A stretch of 64,000 bases of DNA from SP197 sp965242595 (GTDB taxonomy: Bacteria > Pseudomonadota > Alphaproteobacteria > SP197), in contig OZ251464.1 of NCBI GenBank assembly GCA_965242595.1, forward strand, positions 868,001-932,000, given 5' to 3'. Under the pieces are notes generated by a model, which saw nothing but the letters and a program-made list of their open reading frames with translations, was not told where the DNA came from and did no database searches. Position numbers and translations under genes: made by a program. Below, piece by piece: positions 34,458 through 43,793 of the stretch. Within the stretch, counting starts at the first letter, position 1. Each line of letters starts with the position of its first letter.

Positions 34458-35966
34458 ATGACGTCGGCCGACAATCGCCCCCGTGCTGCCCATGACGTGC
34501 CGGACAACCTGCCGGAGTTCCGGGTCACGGAGCTTTCGCAGGCGGTCCGGCGCATCGTGGAGGGCGCCTTCGATCGGGTGCGGGTGCGGGGCGAGATCGG
34601 GCGCGTGAGCGCGGCCTCGTCGGGCCATCTCTACTTCGCCATGAAGGAAGAGCGGGCGGTGCTGGAATGCGTCGCCTTTCGCCAGACCAACCTGCGCCTC
34701 GCCCACCGCCCCGAACAGGGCCTGGAGATGGTGGCGACCGGGCGGCTGACCACCTATCAGGGGCAGTCGAAATATCAGCTGGTGGTCGAAAGCCTGGCGC
34801 CGGCCGGCATCGGCGCGCTGATGGCGCTGCTGGAGAAACGGCGCCAGGCGCTGGCGGCGGAAGGCCTGTTCGATGAGGCCAGAAAGCGCCCTCTGCCCTA
34901 TCTTCCGTCCACCATCGGCGTGGTCACCTCGCCCAGCGGCGCGGTGATCCGCGACATCATGCACCGGCTGCGGGATCGCTTTCCGTGCCATGTTCTGCTG
35001 TGGGGGACGCGGGTTCAGGGCGAGGGCGCGGCCGAGGAGGTGGCAGCGGCGCTCCGCGGCTTCAACCTCCTGGACGGCGGCGGGGTTCCGCGCCCGGATG
35101 TTCTGATCGTGGCCCGTGGCGGCGGCAGCGTGGAAGACCTGTGGGCGTTCAACGAGGAGGTGGTGGTGCGTGCGGCGGCGGCGAGCGCGATCCCGGTGAT
35201 CTCGGCCATCGGCCACGAGAGCGACACCACCCTGCTGGACCATGCCGCCGCCCGTCGGGCGCCGACGCCGACGGCAGCGGCCGAGATGGCTGTTCCCGTG
35301 AAGGCGGAGTTGGAGGCGCGTCTGCTGGAGAGCGATGCGCGTCTGGTGGGCGCCGCCTCGCGTCTGCTGGAACGGTCGCGCTCCGGTCTGGCGTCTCTGG
35401 CGCGGGGCCTCGCCCATCCCGCTCGGCTGGTAGAGCGCAAGAGCCAGGATCTGGACAACGTTGCTGGCAGCCTGCGCCGCGTCATGGCCCTGGGCCTGGC
35501 GGAACGGCGCCAGCGGCTGGCCGCGCGCGCCCAGCGCCTGGTCCATCCCCGCGCCACCATCGCCCTGAAACGGGCGGCGCTTTCCCGCGCCTCTGCCGGG
35601 CTAAGCCTGGCCGCCCTGGCTGCCCGGCTGCACCGGGCCGAAGAACGGTTGCAACGCGGCGGCGGGGCTCTGGAAGCCGCCATCCGCCGCCGCCTGGACG
35701 ACCGCAGGCGGGAGCTGGCGCGGCTGGCGCAGCTGCTGGAAAGCCTCAGCTATCGCGGCGTGCTGCGGCGCGGTTTCGCGGTGGTCAGAAGCGAAGGCCG
35801 CCCCGTGACCCGCGCCGCCGGCCTGAAGCCAGGCGCGCCGCTGCTGCTGGAGTTCGCCGATGGCGAGGTCGCCGCCAGCGCCACCCGCCCGCCATCCAAC
35901 GGCCGGCGGGGCGGTGCCCGGCAAGGCGGCGGCCAGGACGACCTGTTTCCGCGCCCCTCCGGCTAG
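34458..35966 (+). CDS. xseA: Exodeoxyribonuclease VII large subunit
   Basis: 502 residues from the ATG at 34458, chosen just ahead of the conserved NLPEFRVTELSQAVRRIVE start; the frame is open back to 34398. An N-terminal OB fold (VRVRGEIGRVSAASSGHLYFAMK) is followed by the catalytic domain with TSPSGAVIRDI, ARGGGSVEDLWAFNEE and SAIGHESDTTLLD, then a long Arg/Leu-rich coiled coil and a short C-terminal segment (YRGVLRRGFAVV). With XseB it degrades single-stranded DNA to acid-soluble oligonucleotides. It begins 57 bases after the giant gene's stop. Its TAG stop shares a CTAG with the opposing lpxL-like gene. Confidence 0.96.
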   Translation: MTSADNRPRAAHDVPDNLPEFRVTELSQAVRRIVEGAFDRVRVRGEIGRVSAASSGHLYFAMKEERAVLECVAFRQTNLRLAHRPEQGLEMVATGRLTTYQGQSKYQLVVESLAPAGIGALMALLEKRRQALAAEGLFDEARKRPLPYLPSTIGVVTSPSGAVIRDIMHRLRDRFPCHVLLWGTRVQGEGAAEEVAAALRGFNLLDGGGVPRPDVLIVARGGGSVEDLWAFNEEVVVRAAAASAIPVISAIGHESDTTLLDHAAARRAPTPTAAAEMAVPVKAELEARLLESDARLVGAASRLLERSRSGLASLARGLAHPARLVERKSQDLDNVAGSLRRVMALGLAERRQRLAARAQRLVHPRATIALKRAALSRASAGLSLAALAARLHRAEERLQRGGGALEAAIRRRLDDRRRELARLAQLLESLSYRGVLRRGFAVVRSEGRPVTRAAGLKPGAPLLLEFADGEVAASATRPPSNGRRGGARQGGGQDDLFPRPSG

Positions 35967-36826
35967 CAGGGCCAGCGGCGGTGAAGCCACAGCCAGTGGT
36001 CGGGGCGCTCGCGGATCCAGTCTTCCAGCAGGCGGTTGATGGCGACCAAAACGGCGCGGATGTCGGCCTGGCGGTCGCCGCTGCGGGCGATGTTCAGGGC
36101 GGGAAAGACGGTGACCTGGAAATGCGCCCCGGGGCGGCGCAGCACCCGCACCGGATAGAGCGGCACGCGCCGTTCCAGGGCCAGCTCGGCGATGGCGGGC
36201 GCGGTCATGGCGTCGCGCCCGAAGAAGGGGATGGCGAGGCCCTGGTTGAACTTCTGATCGGCCATGATGGCGATGGCGCCGCCATCGCGCAGGGCCGCCA
36301 GCAGCGCGCGCGCGCCCTCGCGCCCCTTGGGCGCCCAGGCGCCGCCGCGCTTGTTGCGCCAGGCGGCGACCACCCGCTCGACCAGGGGGTTGTTGGCGCG
36401 GCGATAGACCATGGTGAGCGCGAAGCGGTGCCGGGCGGCCAGGCGGGTGGCGACGTCGAAATTGCCGAAATGGGCACCGAAGAAGATGACGCCTGCCCGC
36501 CTGGCGGCGATGCGATCCAGATCGACGGCCGAGACCGTCTCCACCCGGGCGCCGTCCAGGTCGTGGATATGGGGGAGCTCGGCCACCACGCGCCCCAGAT
36601 TGTCCCACATGCCGGCCAGGATGGCTGCCATCCGCCGCGCTTCGATGCCGGGGAAGGCGGCCTGGAGATTGCGCCTGGCGATGCGGTTCCTCCCCGCCAG
36701 CAGCGGCCCCAGGCGCCGGCCCAGAAAGCCGCCCAGGGCCGAGGCGCGCTGGATCCCCAGCCGCCGGAACAGGTGCAGCGCCAGCCACAGCGCCGCCGCC
36801 TCCAGCCGATAGCGCAGCCCCTTCAC
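35963..36826 (-). CDS. lpxL: Lipid A biosynthesis (lauroyl-type) acyltransferase
   Basis: 287 residues starting at GTG 36826, which overlaps the lpxK stop as GTGA; this coupling and the KGLRYRLEAA start of homology decide the start. The HX4D acyltransferase motif is seen in FFGAHFGNFDVA, with MADQKFNQGLAIPFFG further on, as in LpxL/HtrB relatives. These inner-membrane enzymes add a secondary acyl chain to Kdo2-lipid IVA. It is the last gene of the pmbA-msbA-waaA-lpxK-lpxL run, which fits. Whether the donor is lauroyl- or myristoyl-ACP cannot be told. Confidence 0.88.
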   Translation of the reverse strand: MKGLRYRLEAAALWLALHLFRRLGIQRASALGGFLGRRLGPLLAGRNRIARRNLQAAFPGIEARRMAAILAGMWDNLGRVVAELPHIHDLDGARVETVSAVDLDRIAARRAGVIFFGAHFGNFDVATRLAARHRFALTMVYRRANNPLVERVVAAWRNKRGGAWAPKGREGARALLAALRDGGAIAIMADQKFNQGLAIPFFGRDAMTAPAIAELALERRVPLYPVRVLRRPGAHFQVTVFPALNIARSGDRQADIRAVLVAINRLLEDWIRERPDHWLWLHRRWPC

Positions 36827-37824
36827 GGCGCCTTCCCGCCCGCCAGGGGGGCGAGCAGGCGTTGGAGCGCGTCCGGATCGCGAAATTGGAGCTCCACCGC
36901 CACCGGCAGGACGCGCGCGCGTGTGGCCTGGTCCAGCCTCACCCAGTCCTTTTCGGTGGTGGCCAGGCGCGCGTCCAGGCGTTCGGCCTCGGCCGCCATG
37001 GCGGCGAAGGCGCGCCGGGCGGGGATGCGATGGTCGGGGAAGCTTCTGGTGGCGACCACGGTCGCGCCCGCCGCCTCCAGGGTGGCGAAGAATTTCTGCG
37101 GGCGGGCGATGCCGGCGAAGGCGAAGATGCGGGCCCCGCGCAGCGCGTCGGTTGCACCGGGCGCGCCGGCGAGGCGCAGATCGGCCGCCAGCAGCGCGCG
37201 CCCGCCGCCGGCCAGCCGGGCGGCAAGGCCGTGGCGGTCGGCGCCGATCACCACCGCCGCGCCGCATTTGGCCAGGGCGTCGCCCAGCGGCTCGCGCAGC
37301 GGCCCGGCCGGCAGCACCCGGCCGTTGCCGAACCCATGGCCGCCATCGACGGCCAGGAGGCACAGATCCTTGTGCAGCGACGGGTTTTGCAGGCCGTCGT
37401 CCATCACCAGCACGCCGGCGTCGTCGGCCACCGCGCGCCGGGCGCTGGCCGCCCGATCGCCGCCCACCCAGACCGGGCCGTAGCGCGCCAGCAGCAGCGG
37501 CTCGTCGCCGACATCGCGGGCGCCGTGGCGTTCCGGGTCCACCTTCAGCGGCCCCTTCAGCCGCCCGCCATAGCCGCGCGAGAGCGCATGGGGATTGAGG
37601 CCCTGCGCCGCCAGGTGGCGCAGCAGCGCGATGGCCAGCGGCGTTTTGCCGGAACCGCCGGCGCAGGCATCGCCGACGCAGATCACCGGCACCCCGGCCC
37701 GCGCCGCCCGCCCGCCCGCCTGGCGCAGGCGGGTGGCGGCGGTCCATAGCGGCGCCAGCGGCGCCAGGGCGCGCCCGGCGGTGCCGTCCCGGTCCCAGAA
37801 GGCGGGGCGCCGCATCGTGGTCAT
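36823..37824 (-). CDS. lpxK: Tetraacyldisaccharide 4'-kinase
   Basis: 333 residues, the usual LpxK length. The Walker A loop is GDACAGGSGKTPLAIALL (about residues 51-68), preceded by VPVICV. LSRGYGG, DVGDEPLLLA and VMDDGLQNPSL are all hallmark LpxK segments, and TTEKDWVRL lies near the C-terminus. It phosphorylates the lipid A disaccharide at the inner membrane. The start overlaps the waaA stop (ATGA) and the stop overlaps the lpxL start (GTGA), so the three genes are tightly coupled. A second ATG three codons in is an alternative start. Confidence 0.95.
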   Translation of the reverse strand: MTTMRRPAFWDRDGTAGRALAPLAPLWTAATRLRQAGGRAARAGVPVICVGDACAGGSGKTPLAIALLRHLAAQGLNPHALSRGYGGRLKGPLKVDPERHGARDVGDEPLLLARYGPVWVGGDRAASARRAVADDAGVLVMDDGLQNPSLHKDLCLLAVDGGHGFGNGRVLPAGPLREPLGDALAKCGAAVVIGADRHGLAARLAGGGRALLAADLRLAGAPGATDALRGARIFAFAGIARPQKFFATLEAAGATVVATRSFPDHRIPARRAFAAMAAEAERLDARLATTEKDWVRLDQATRARVLPVAVELQFRDPDALQRLLAPLAGGKAP

Positions 37825-39170
37825 CGGCGCGCCGCCCCGCCCACCCCGGGGCGATGTTGGCCGCAGTCTTCGCGCCCGGGCGGCGGGCCGAGACCGGCCA
37901 GCACCGGCGCCAGGGCGGCCAGGGCGCCATCCAGGACGCCTTCCGCCTCCGCCGCGGCCGCCAGCGCCGCCCGCTGGCCCATGCGCCGGGCCCGGTCCGG
38001 GTCGGCCAGCAGCTGCCGGACCGCCGCCGCCAGGGCCTGCTCGTCGGCCGCCTGGATGGCGCCGCCCGCCTGCAGCAGGCGCCTGGCCGGGGCGGAGAAG
38101 TTTTCCATATGGGGGCCGAACAGCACGGCGCGTGCCCGCAGCGCCGGCTCGCGCGGGTTGTGGCCGCCCCGGTGCAGCAGCGATTTGCCGACGAAGACCG
38201 GATTGGCGAGGGCGAGATAGAGGCCCATCTCGCCCATGCTGTCGCCCAGAAAGACATCGCTGGCGCCCGTCGGCAGGGCGCCCTGGGAGCGGCGCGCGAC
38301 GCGCAGGCCATCGCCCGCCAGCCTGGCGGCCACGGCATCGCCGCGGCGGGCGTGGCGCGGCACGATCGCCGTCAGCAGGCCGGGCAGGACGCCCGCCAGG
38401 CGGCGATGGATGCGCCCGGCGAGGCGTTCCTCGCCGTCATGGGTGCTGACGGCCGCCCACACCGGGCGGGCGCCGATGGCCGCCTTCAGGCGCGCCAGCT
38501 CGCCGGCATCGGCCGCCTGCGGGGCGGCGGCGGCCTTGAGATCGCCGATGGTTTGCACCTGGCGCGCGCCCAGGGCGGCCAGGCGGCGCGCGTCGCCTTC
38601 GCTTTGGGCCAGCACGACGCGAAAGCCGCCCAGCATGGCGCGGGCCAGCGCCGGGGCCAGGCGCCAACGGGCGAAGGAACGGGGCGACATGCGCCCATTG
38701 ACCAGGGCCATGGGCAGGCCGCGCGCGAAGGCCTGGCCCAGCAGATTGGGCCACAGCTCGGATTCCAGCCACAGCGCCGCGTCGGGGCGCCAGCGATCGA
38801 GAAAGCGCCGCGCCGCCCGGGGGCCGTCCAGCGGCGCGAAGCGGTGGAAGGCCGTCTGCGGCAGGCGTTGGGCCACGATGGCGGCCGAGGCGGCGGTGCC
38901 GGTGGTCATCATGGCCGCGGGCGCCCCGGGCGCCCCGTTTGCGGCGATGCGTTCCAGCAACGGCAGGGCGGAGAGCGCTTCGCCGACACTGGCGGCGTGA
39001 ACCCACAGCAGGCGCCCCGGTGGGCGGGCGCCGGCGCCGCGCCCCAGCCGTTCGGCGATGCGCCCGGCGTCTTCCTTGCCCCGGGCACAGCGCGCCGCCA
39101 GCAGCAGCGGGGCCAGCGGCTCGGCCCAGCGGGTGGCCAGGCGATAGAGGCCCGCTGCCCGGCTTGCCAT
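37821..39170 (-). CDS. waaA: 3-deoxy-D-manno-octulosonic acid transferase
   Basis: 449 residues, slightly longer than the typical 420-430 because of a Gly/Pro/Arg-rich tail. An N-terminal hydrophobic stretch is followed by LLWVHAASVGEALSALPL, which holds the catalytic Glu of GT30 enzymes. Further landmarks are ESELWPNLL, NGRMSPRSF and the CMP-binding region VFLGDSMGEMGLYLALA. It adds Kdo from CMP-Kdo to lipid IVA, the step before the LpxL acylation encoded two genes on. It begins three bases after msbA ends and is in the same operon. Confidence 0.95.
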   Translation of the reverse strand: MASRAAGLYRLATRWAEPLAPLLLAARCARGKEDAGRIAERLGRGAGARPPGRLLWVHAASVGEALSALPLLERIAANGAPGAPAAMMTTGTAASAAIVAQRLPQTAFHRFAPLDGPRAARRFLDRWRPDAALWLESELWPNLLGQAFARGLPMALVNGRMSPRSFARWRLAPALARAMLGGFRVVLAQSEGDARRLAALGARQVQTIGDLKAAAAPQAADAGELARLKAAIGARPVWAAVSTHDGEERLAGRIHRRLAGVLPGLLTAIVPRHARRGDAVAARLAGDGLRVARRSQGALPTGASDVFLGDSMGEMGLYLALANPVFVGKSLLHRGGHNPREPALRARAVLFGPHMENFSAPARRLLQAGGAIQAADEQALAAAVRQLLADPDRARRMGQRAALAAAAEAEGVLDGALAALAPVLAGLGPPPGREDCGQHRPGVGGAARR

Positions 39171-39173
39171 GGC

Positions 39174-40904
<1,731 letters not shown>

Positions 40905-40988
40905 GGCCCCAGTAGCCCCGCCGGCCCCGGTGGTGCGGTGCGCGTTCGCTGGCCGCTCGCCCGGTCCGCCGCTGGCCATCGCGCTGGC

Positions 40989-42323
40989 TCAGCCGCCCGC
41001 CACGGTCATGCTGTCGATGCGTAGCGCGGGGGCGTCCAGCCCGGTGCGGAATTCCAGCTCGCTGGCCGGGGTGAGATGGGCGAACATGTCCTTCAGATGG
41101 CCGGCGACGGTGGCCTCGTTCACCGGATGGTCCAGCGCGCCTTTGTGGATGCGGAAGCCGCTGGCGCCGCGGCTGTAATCGCCGGTGACGATATCGACGC
41201 CCATGCCGGTGAAATCGGTGACGAACAGGCCTTCGTCGATGTCGGCCAGGAGCTCTTCCAGGGAGGCCGCGCCCGGTTCCAGCCACAGATTGGAGGGGGT
41301 GGGGCGGCCGCCGCGCCCGCCATGGCCGGTAGGCTCCAGCCCCAGCTGGCGCGCCGAACGGCAATCCAGCAGCCAGCCGGTGAGGCGGCCGTCGTCGATC
41401 GGGCGGCGCGGGGAGGTGGCCAGGCCCTCGTCGTCGAAGGGGCGCGAGCGCAGGCCGCGGCGGCGGTGCGGATCTTCCACCACCGCGATGCCGGGCGCGA
41501 ACACCCGCTGGCCCATGCTGTGCTTCAGAAAGCTGGTGCCGCGGGCGATGGCGTTGCCGGCGATGGCGGCCGCCAGATGGTGCAGCAGGCTGGCGGCGCA
41601 GCGATGATCGAACACCACCGGCATGGTCCCGGTTGCCATCGCTGCCGCCCCCAGCCTGGCCACGGCGCGCCGCCCTGCCTGGGCGCCGATGTCGGCCGGC
41701 GGCGGCAGGTCGCCGCTGTGGCGGGCGTGGCGATATTCGCCGTCCTGTTCCATGGCCAGGCCTTCCCCGGCGATGGCCGAGGCGGCGATGGCGGCGATGC
41801 TGGCGGCATAGCCGGCGCAAAAGCCGTTGCTGGCGGCCAGCGCGGTTTCGCTGCGGCTCCAGCTGGCCTGGGCGCCTTCGGAATTGGTGACCCCGGCCAC
41901 CGCGCGCGCCGCCCGGTCGGCCTCCCGGGCCATGGCCGTCAGCCGTTCGGTTGCGGGCGGGGTGGGATCGTCCAGGTCCAGGTCGGGGATGGCGCTGGCC
42001 AGCTGTTGCGGCGAGGCCAGGCCGGCGAAGGCATCTTCCGGCGCCAGGCGGGCCATGGCCAGCGCGCGTTCGACCAGATCGTCGCCCTCGTCGGCCCGGG
42101 AGGAGGAGACCGTCGCCAGGCGCTGGCCGACGAACACCCGCAGCCCCAGGGCCAGGGACTCTTCGCGCTCTATCTCTTCCAGCGCGCCGCCGCGCCAGTC
42201 GATGGCCAGGGAGAGGCGCCGCGAGGCGGTGGCATCGGCGGCGTCGGCGCCTGCCTGCAAGGCGCGCTGGACCAGGCGGCCGGCAAGGTCGAGGGGCGGT
42301 GCAGTTTCCACGGCTTTTGCCAT
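40989..42323 (-). CDS. pmbA: PmbA/TldE family metallopeptidase subunit
   Basis: 444 residues from the ATG at 42323 (MAKAVETAPPLDLAGRLVQ), a standard PmbA length. Family features are the LGLRVFVGQRLATVSSS segment, MPVVFDHRCAASLLHHLAAAI, RPFDDEGLATSPRRPIDDG, the TPSNLWLEPG motif and VTDFTGMGVDIVTGDYSRGASGF near the end. No HEXXH is present, as expected for the PmbA rather than the TldD half. With TldD it forms a peptidase known for microcin maturation and CcdA turnover. It lies 84 bases upstream of msbA, as the likely first gene of the envelope operon. Confidence 0.92.
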   Translation of the reverse strand: MAKAVETAPPLDLAGRLVQRALQAGADAADATASRRLSLAIDWRGGALEEIEREESLALGLRVFVGQRLATVSSSRADEGDDLVERALAMARLAPEDAFAGLASPQQLASAIPDLDLDDPTPPATERLTAMAREADRAARAVAGVTNSEGAQASWSRSETALAASNGFCAGYAASIAAIAASAIAGEGLAMEQDGEYRHARHSGDLPPPADIGAQAGRRAVARLGAAAMATGTMPVVFDHRCAASLLHHLAAAIAGNAIARGTSFLKHSMGQRVFAPGIAVVEDPHRRRGLRSRPFDDEGLATSPRRPIDDGRLTGWLLDCRSARQLGLEPTGHGGRGGRPTPSNLWLEPGAASLEELLADIDEGLFVTDFTGMGVDIVTGDYSRGASGFRIHKGALDHPVNEATVAGHLKDMFAHLTPASELEFRTGLDAPALRIDSMTVAGG

Positions 42324-42495
42324 GCCCCGACATAGACCATTCCGCCCGCGCGCGAAACCGGGCCGGGGGCGCCACGAACGCGGCCTCGGTTCCTTGCCGC
42401 CGCCCCCGGCATGGGGCATGGTGGGCGACGGGCCGTGAGGCGCCCCGCCCATGCGAGGCGGCCGGGGCGAAAGCCGCAGCCGAGGAGGGAAGGCC

Positions 42496-43431
42496 ATGCG
42501 CGTTGTGACACAGGAGGAACTGGACCGGCATCGCTGGTTTCACGGTATCGATTTCGGCAACGGCCTTTCCGTGAAGGGCAGGATTCCCGAAACCCATCCG
42601 CAGAACTATACGCTATTCGGCATTTATTCCTTTCTCGAACATATCGATTTGCAAGGACAGCGCGCGCTCGACATTGGCACTTCGAGTGGGTTGATGGCCT
42701 TCATACTGAAGAAGAAAGGGGCGGCGCCGGTCGTTGCCGCCGATATCAACGAACGATCCCTCAATTTCGAATTGGCGAGGAGGGTGCTGGGATACGAACA
42801 TGAGATCGAATTTCGGGGTGGTCTCGATATATCGGACCGTTCGCTAGTGTCTTCGATTCTGGGCGAAAACGAGTTCGATTTCGTAATGCTTGCCGGCGTG
42901 CTCTATCATTTGCTTGCTCCTCTGGAAAGCTTGTTCATCTGCCGTTCGTTGTTGCGAAGGGGTGGTCTTATCTGTGTTGGAACAGGTCACCATAGCAACT
43001 CTACCCAGCCTGTTCTACGATACAACATGGCGGATATCGAACGTGGGGTCAACGAACCGACCACATATTTCTTGCCAACCCTGCCCGCTCTTCTGGCGAT
43101 GCTCCGCAGCGCGAGTTTCGATCCTCTGGTTGCTGTCCGGATGATGCCCGGGAATTTTTGGGTCAATGTGCTGGCCCGGGCCGTTCGACCCAGCGAGGTG
43201 CGCGACAAGACGCCGTTGCAACGCCTGCACGACGATTATGTCGGCAAGCCGAACCACCACTTGTATGGCAACCGATTCTACCAGTTGGAGCACGGACAAG
43301 AGGCGCCGTCGTCGATCCGCTACACCGGTCCGGAAGGGTTCGACCGCGAGATCGACATCTACAACTGGCAGCCCAGCGTGCCGTTCCAGCCTCGATGGTC
43401 GGGGGGGGGGGGGGGTAACGCTCGCCGCTAG
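42496..43431 (+). CDS. Class I SAM-dependent methyltransferase with poly-G 3' end
   Basis: 311 residues from the ATG at 42496, which has GAGGAGGGA upstream. The SAM site is LDIGTSSGLMAFILKKKG, then VVAADINERS and FDFVMLAGVLYHLLAPL. The fold and FHGIDFGNG start resemble CmoB/DUF1698-type methyltransferases. The substrate is unknown. Base composition is unlike the neighbours: 42601-42660 has 24 G+C in 60, against about 70% around it, so the gene was probably acquired. The last codons run through 15 G (Gly5-Asn-Ala-Arg-Arg). With 16 G the protein would stop at once; with 14 G it would gain about 110 residues. It stands alone between two minus-strand genes. Confidence 0.85.
   Translation: MRVVTQEELDRHRWFHGIDFGNGLSVKGRIPETHPQNYTLFGIYSFLEHIDLQGQRALDIGTSSGLMAFILKKKGAAPVVAADINERSLNFELARRVLGYEHEIEFRGGLDISDRSLVSSILGENEFDFVMLAGVLYHLLAPLESLFICRSLLRRGGLICVGTGHHSNSTQPVLRYNMADIERGVNEPTTYFLPTLPALLAMLRSASFDPLVAVRMMPGNFWVNVLARAVRPSEVRDKTPLQRLHDDYVGKPNHHLYGNRFYQLEHGQEAPSSIRYTGPEGFDREIDIYNWQPSVPFQPRWSGGGGGNARR
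43401..43415 (+). repeat. Homopolymer of 15 guanines
   Basis: An unbroken run of 15 G inside the last codons of the methyltransferase gene. The three possible lengths modulo three give three different C-termini. Slippage is expected at this length; sequencing miscounts are also possible. Confidence 0.92.
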
Positions 43432-43442
43432 CGCCTGTGCGT

Positions 43443-43703
43443 CTATGGCAGCAGCCAGGCTAGCACGCCTATCGCCACTCCGGCGCCGGCAGCCACCAGA
43501 CCGCACACGACCGCGATGGCGCCATAAAGGCGCGCGGTCATGCGGGCTTCCATCGCCGACAGGTCTGTCTTGGTGGCAGAGCTTTCGGCCACCGCATCGC
43601 GCACCGCGTCCGCATGCGCCTCGGCTTGCGCCCGGTCCACGCCGGCCGCCTCCAGGCGGCGCGTATAGGCAAGGGTGTCGAAGGTCACGGCTCCACTCTC
43701 CAT
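43443..43703 (-). CDS. Small DUF1640-like coiled-coil membrane protein
   Basis: 86 residues from the ATG at 43703. MESGAVTFDTLAYTRRLEAAG, then DRAQAEAHADAVRDAVAESSATKTDL, then a C-terminal hydrophobic span (GAIAVVCGLVAAGAGVAIGVLAWLL). This layout of a TFDTL-type start, a short amphipathic coiled coil and one membrane anchor matches small bacterial DUF1640/CCDC90-type proteins, which are often found near mobile or acquired genes. Function is unknown. It is convergent with the methyltransferase, with 11 bases between the stops. An in-frame ATG at 43739 would add 12 residues without homology. Confidence 0.7.
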   Translation of the reverse strand: MESGAVTFDTLAYTRRLEAAGVDRAQAEAHADAVRDAVAESSATKTDLSAMEARMTARLYGAIAVVCGLVAAGAGVAIGVLAWLLP

Positions 43704-43793
43704 GGCGCGGAGCATGGGGCCGGGAGCTCGATTTGGCAATGGGTATCGATAAGCGGTGAAGCTTGGGGCCTGTGCCCCGCCGGCGCCCGATGA

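Noticed and set aside
35963..38338. A single minus-strand frame of 791 codons read as one fusion protein
   Set aside because: Only its last 287 codons show LpxL homology. The rest is antisense or out of frame with lpxK and waaA, and a GTG start coupled to lpxK explains the gene.
43166..43759. Plus-strand open frame running from inside the methyltransferase through the DUF1640-like gene
   Set aside because: It is out of frame with the methyltransferase at the present poly-G length and lacks homology; it matters only as the 14-G alternative tail.
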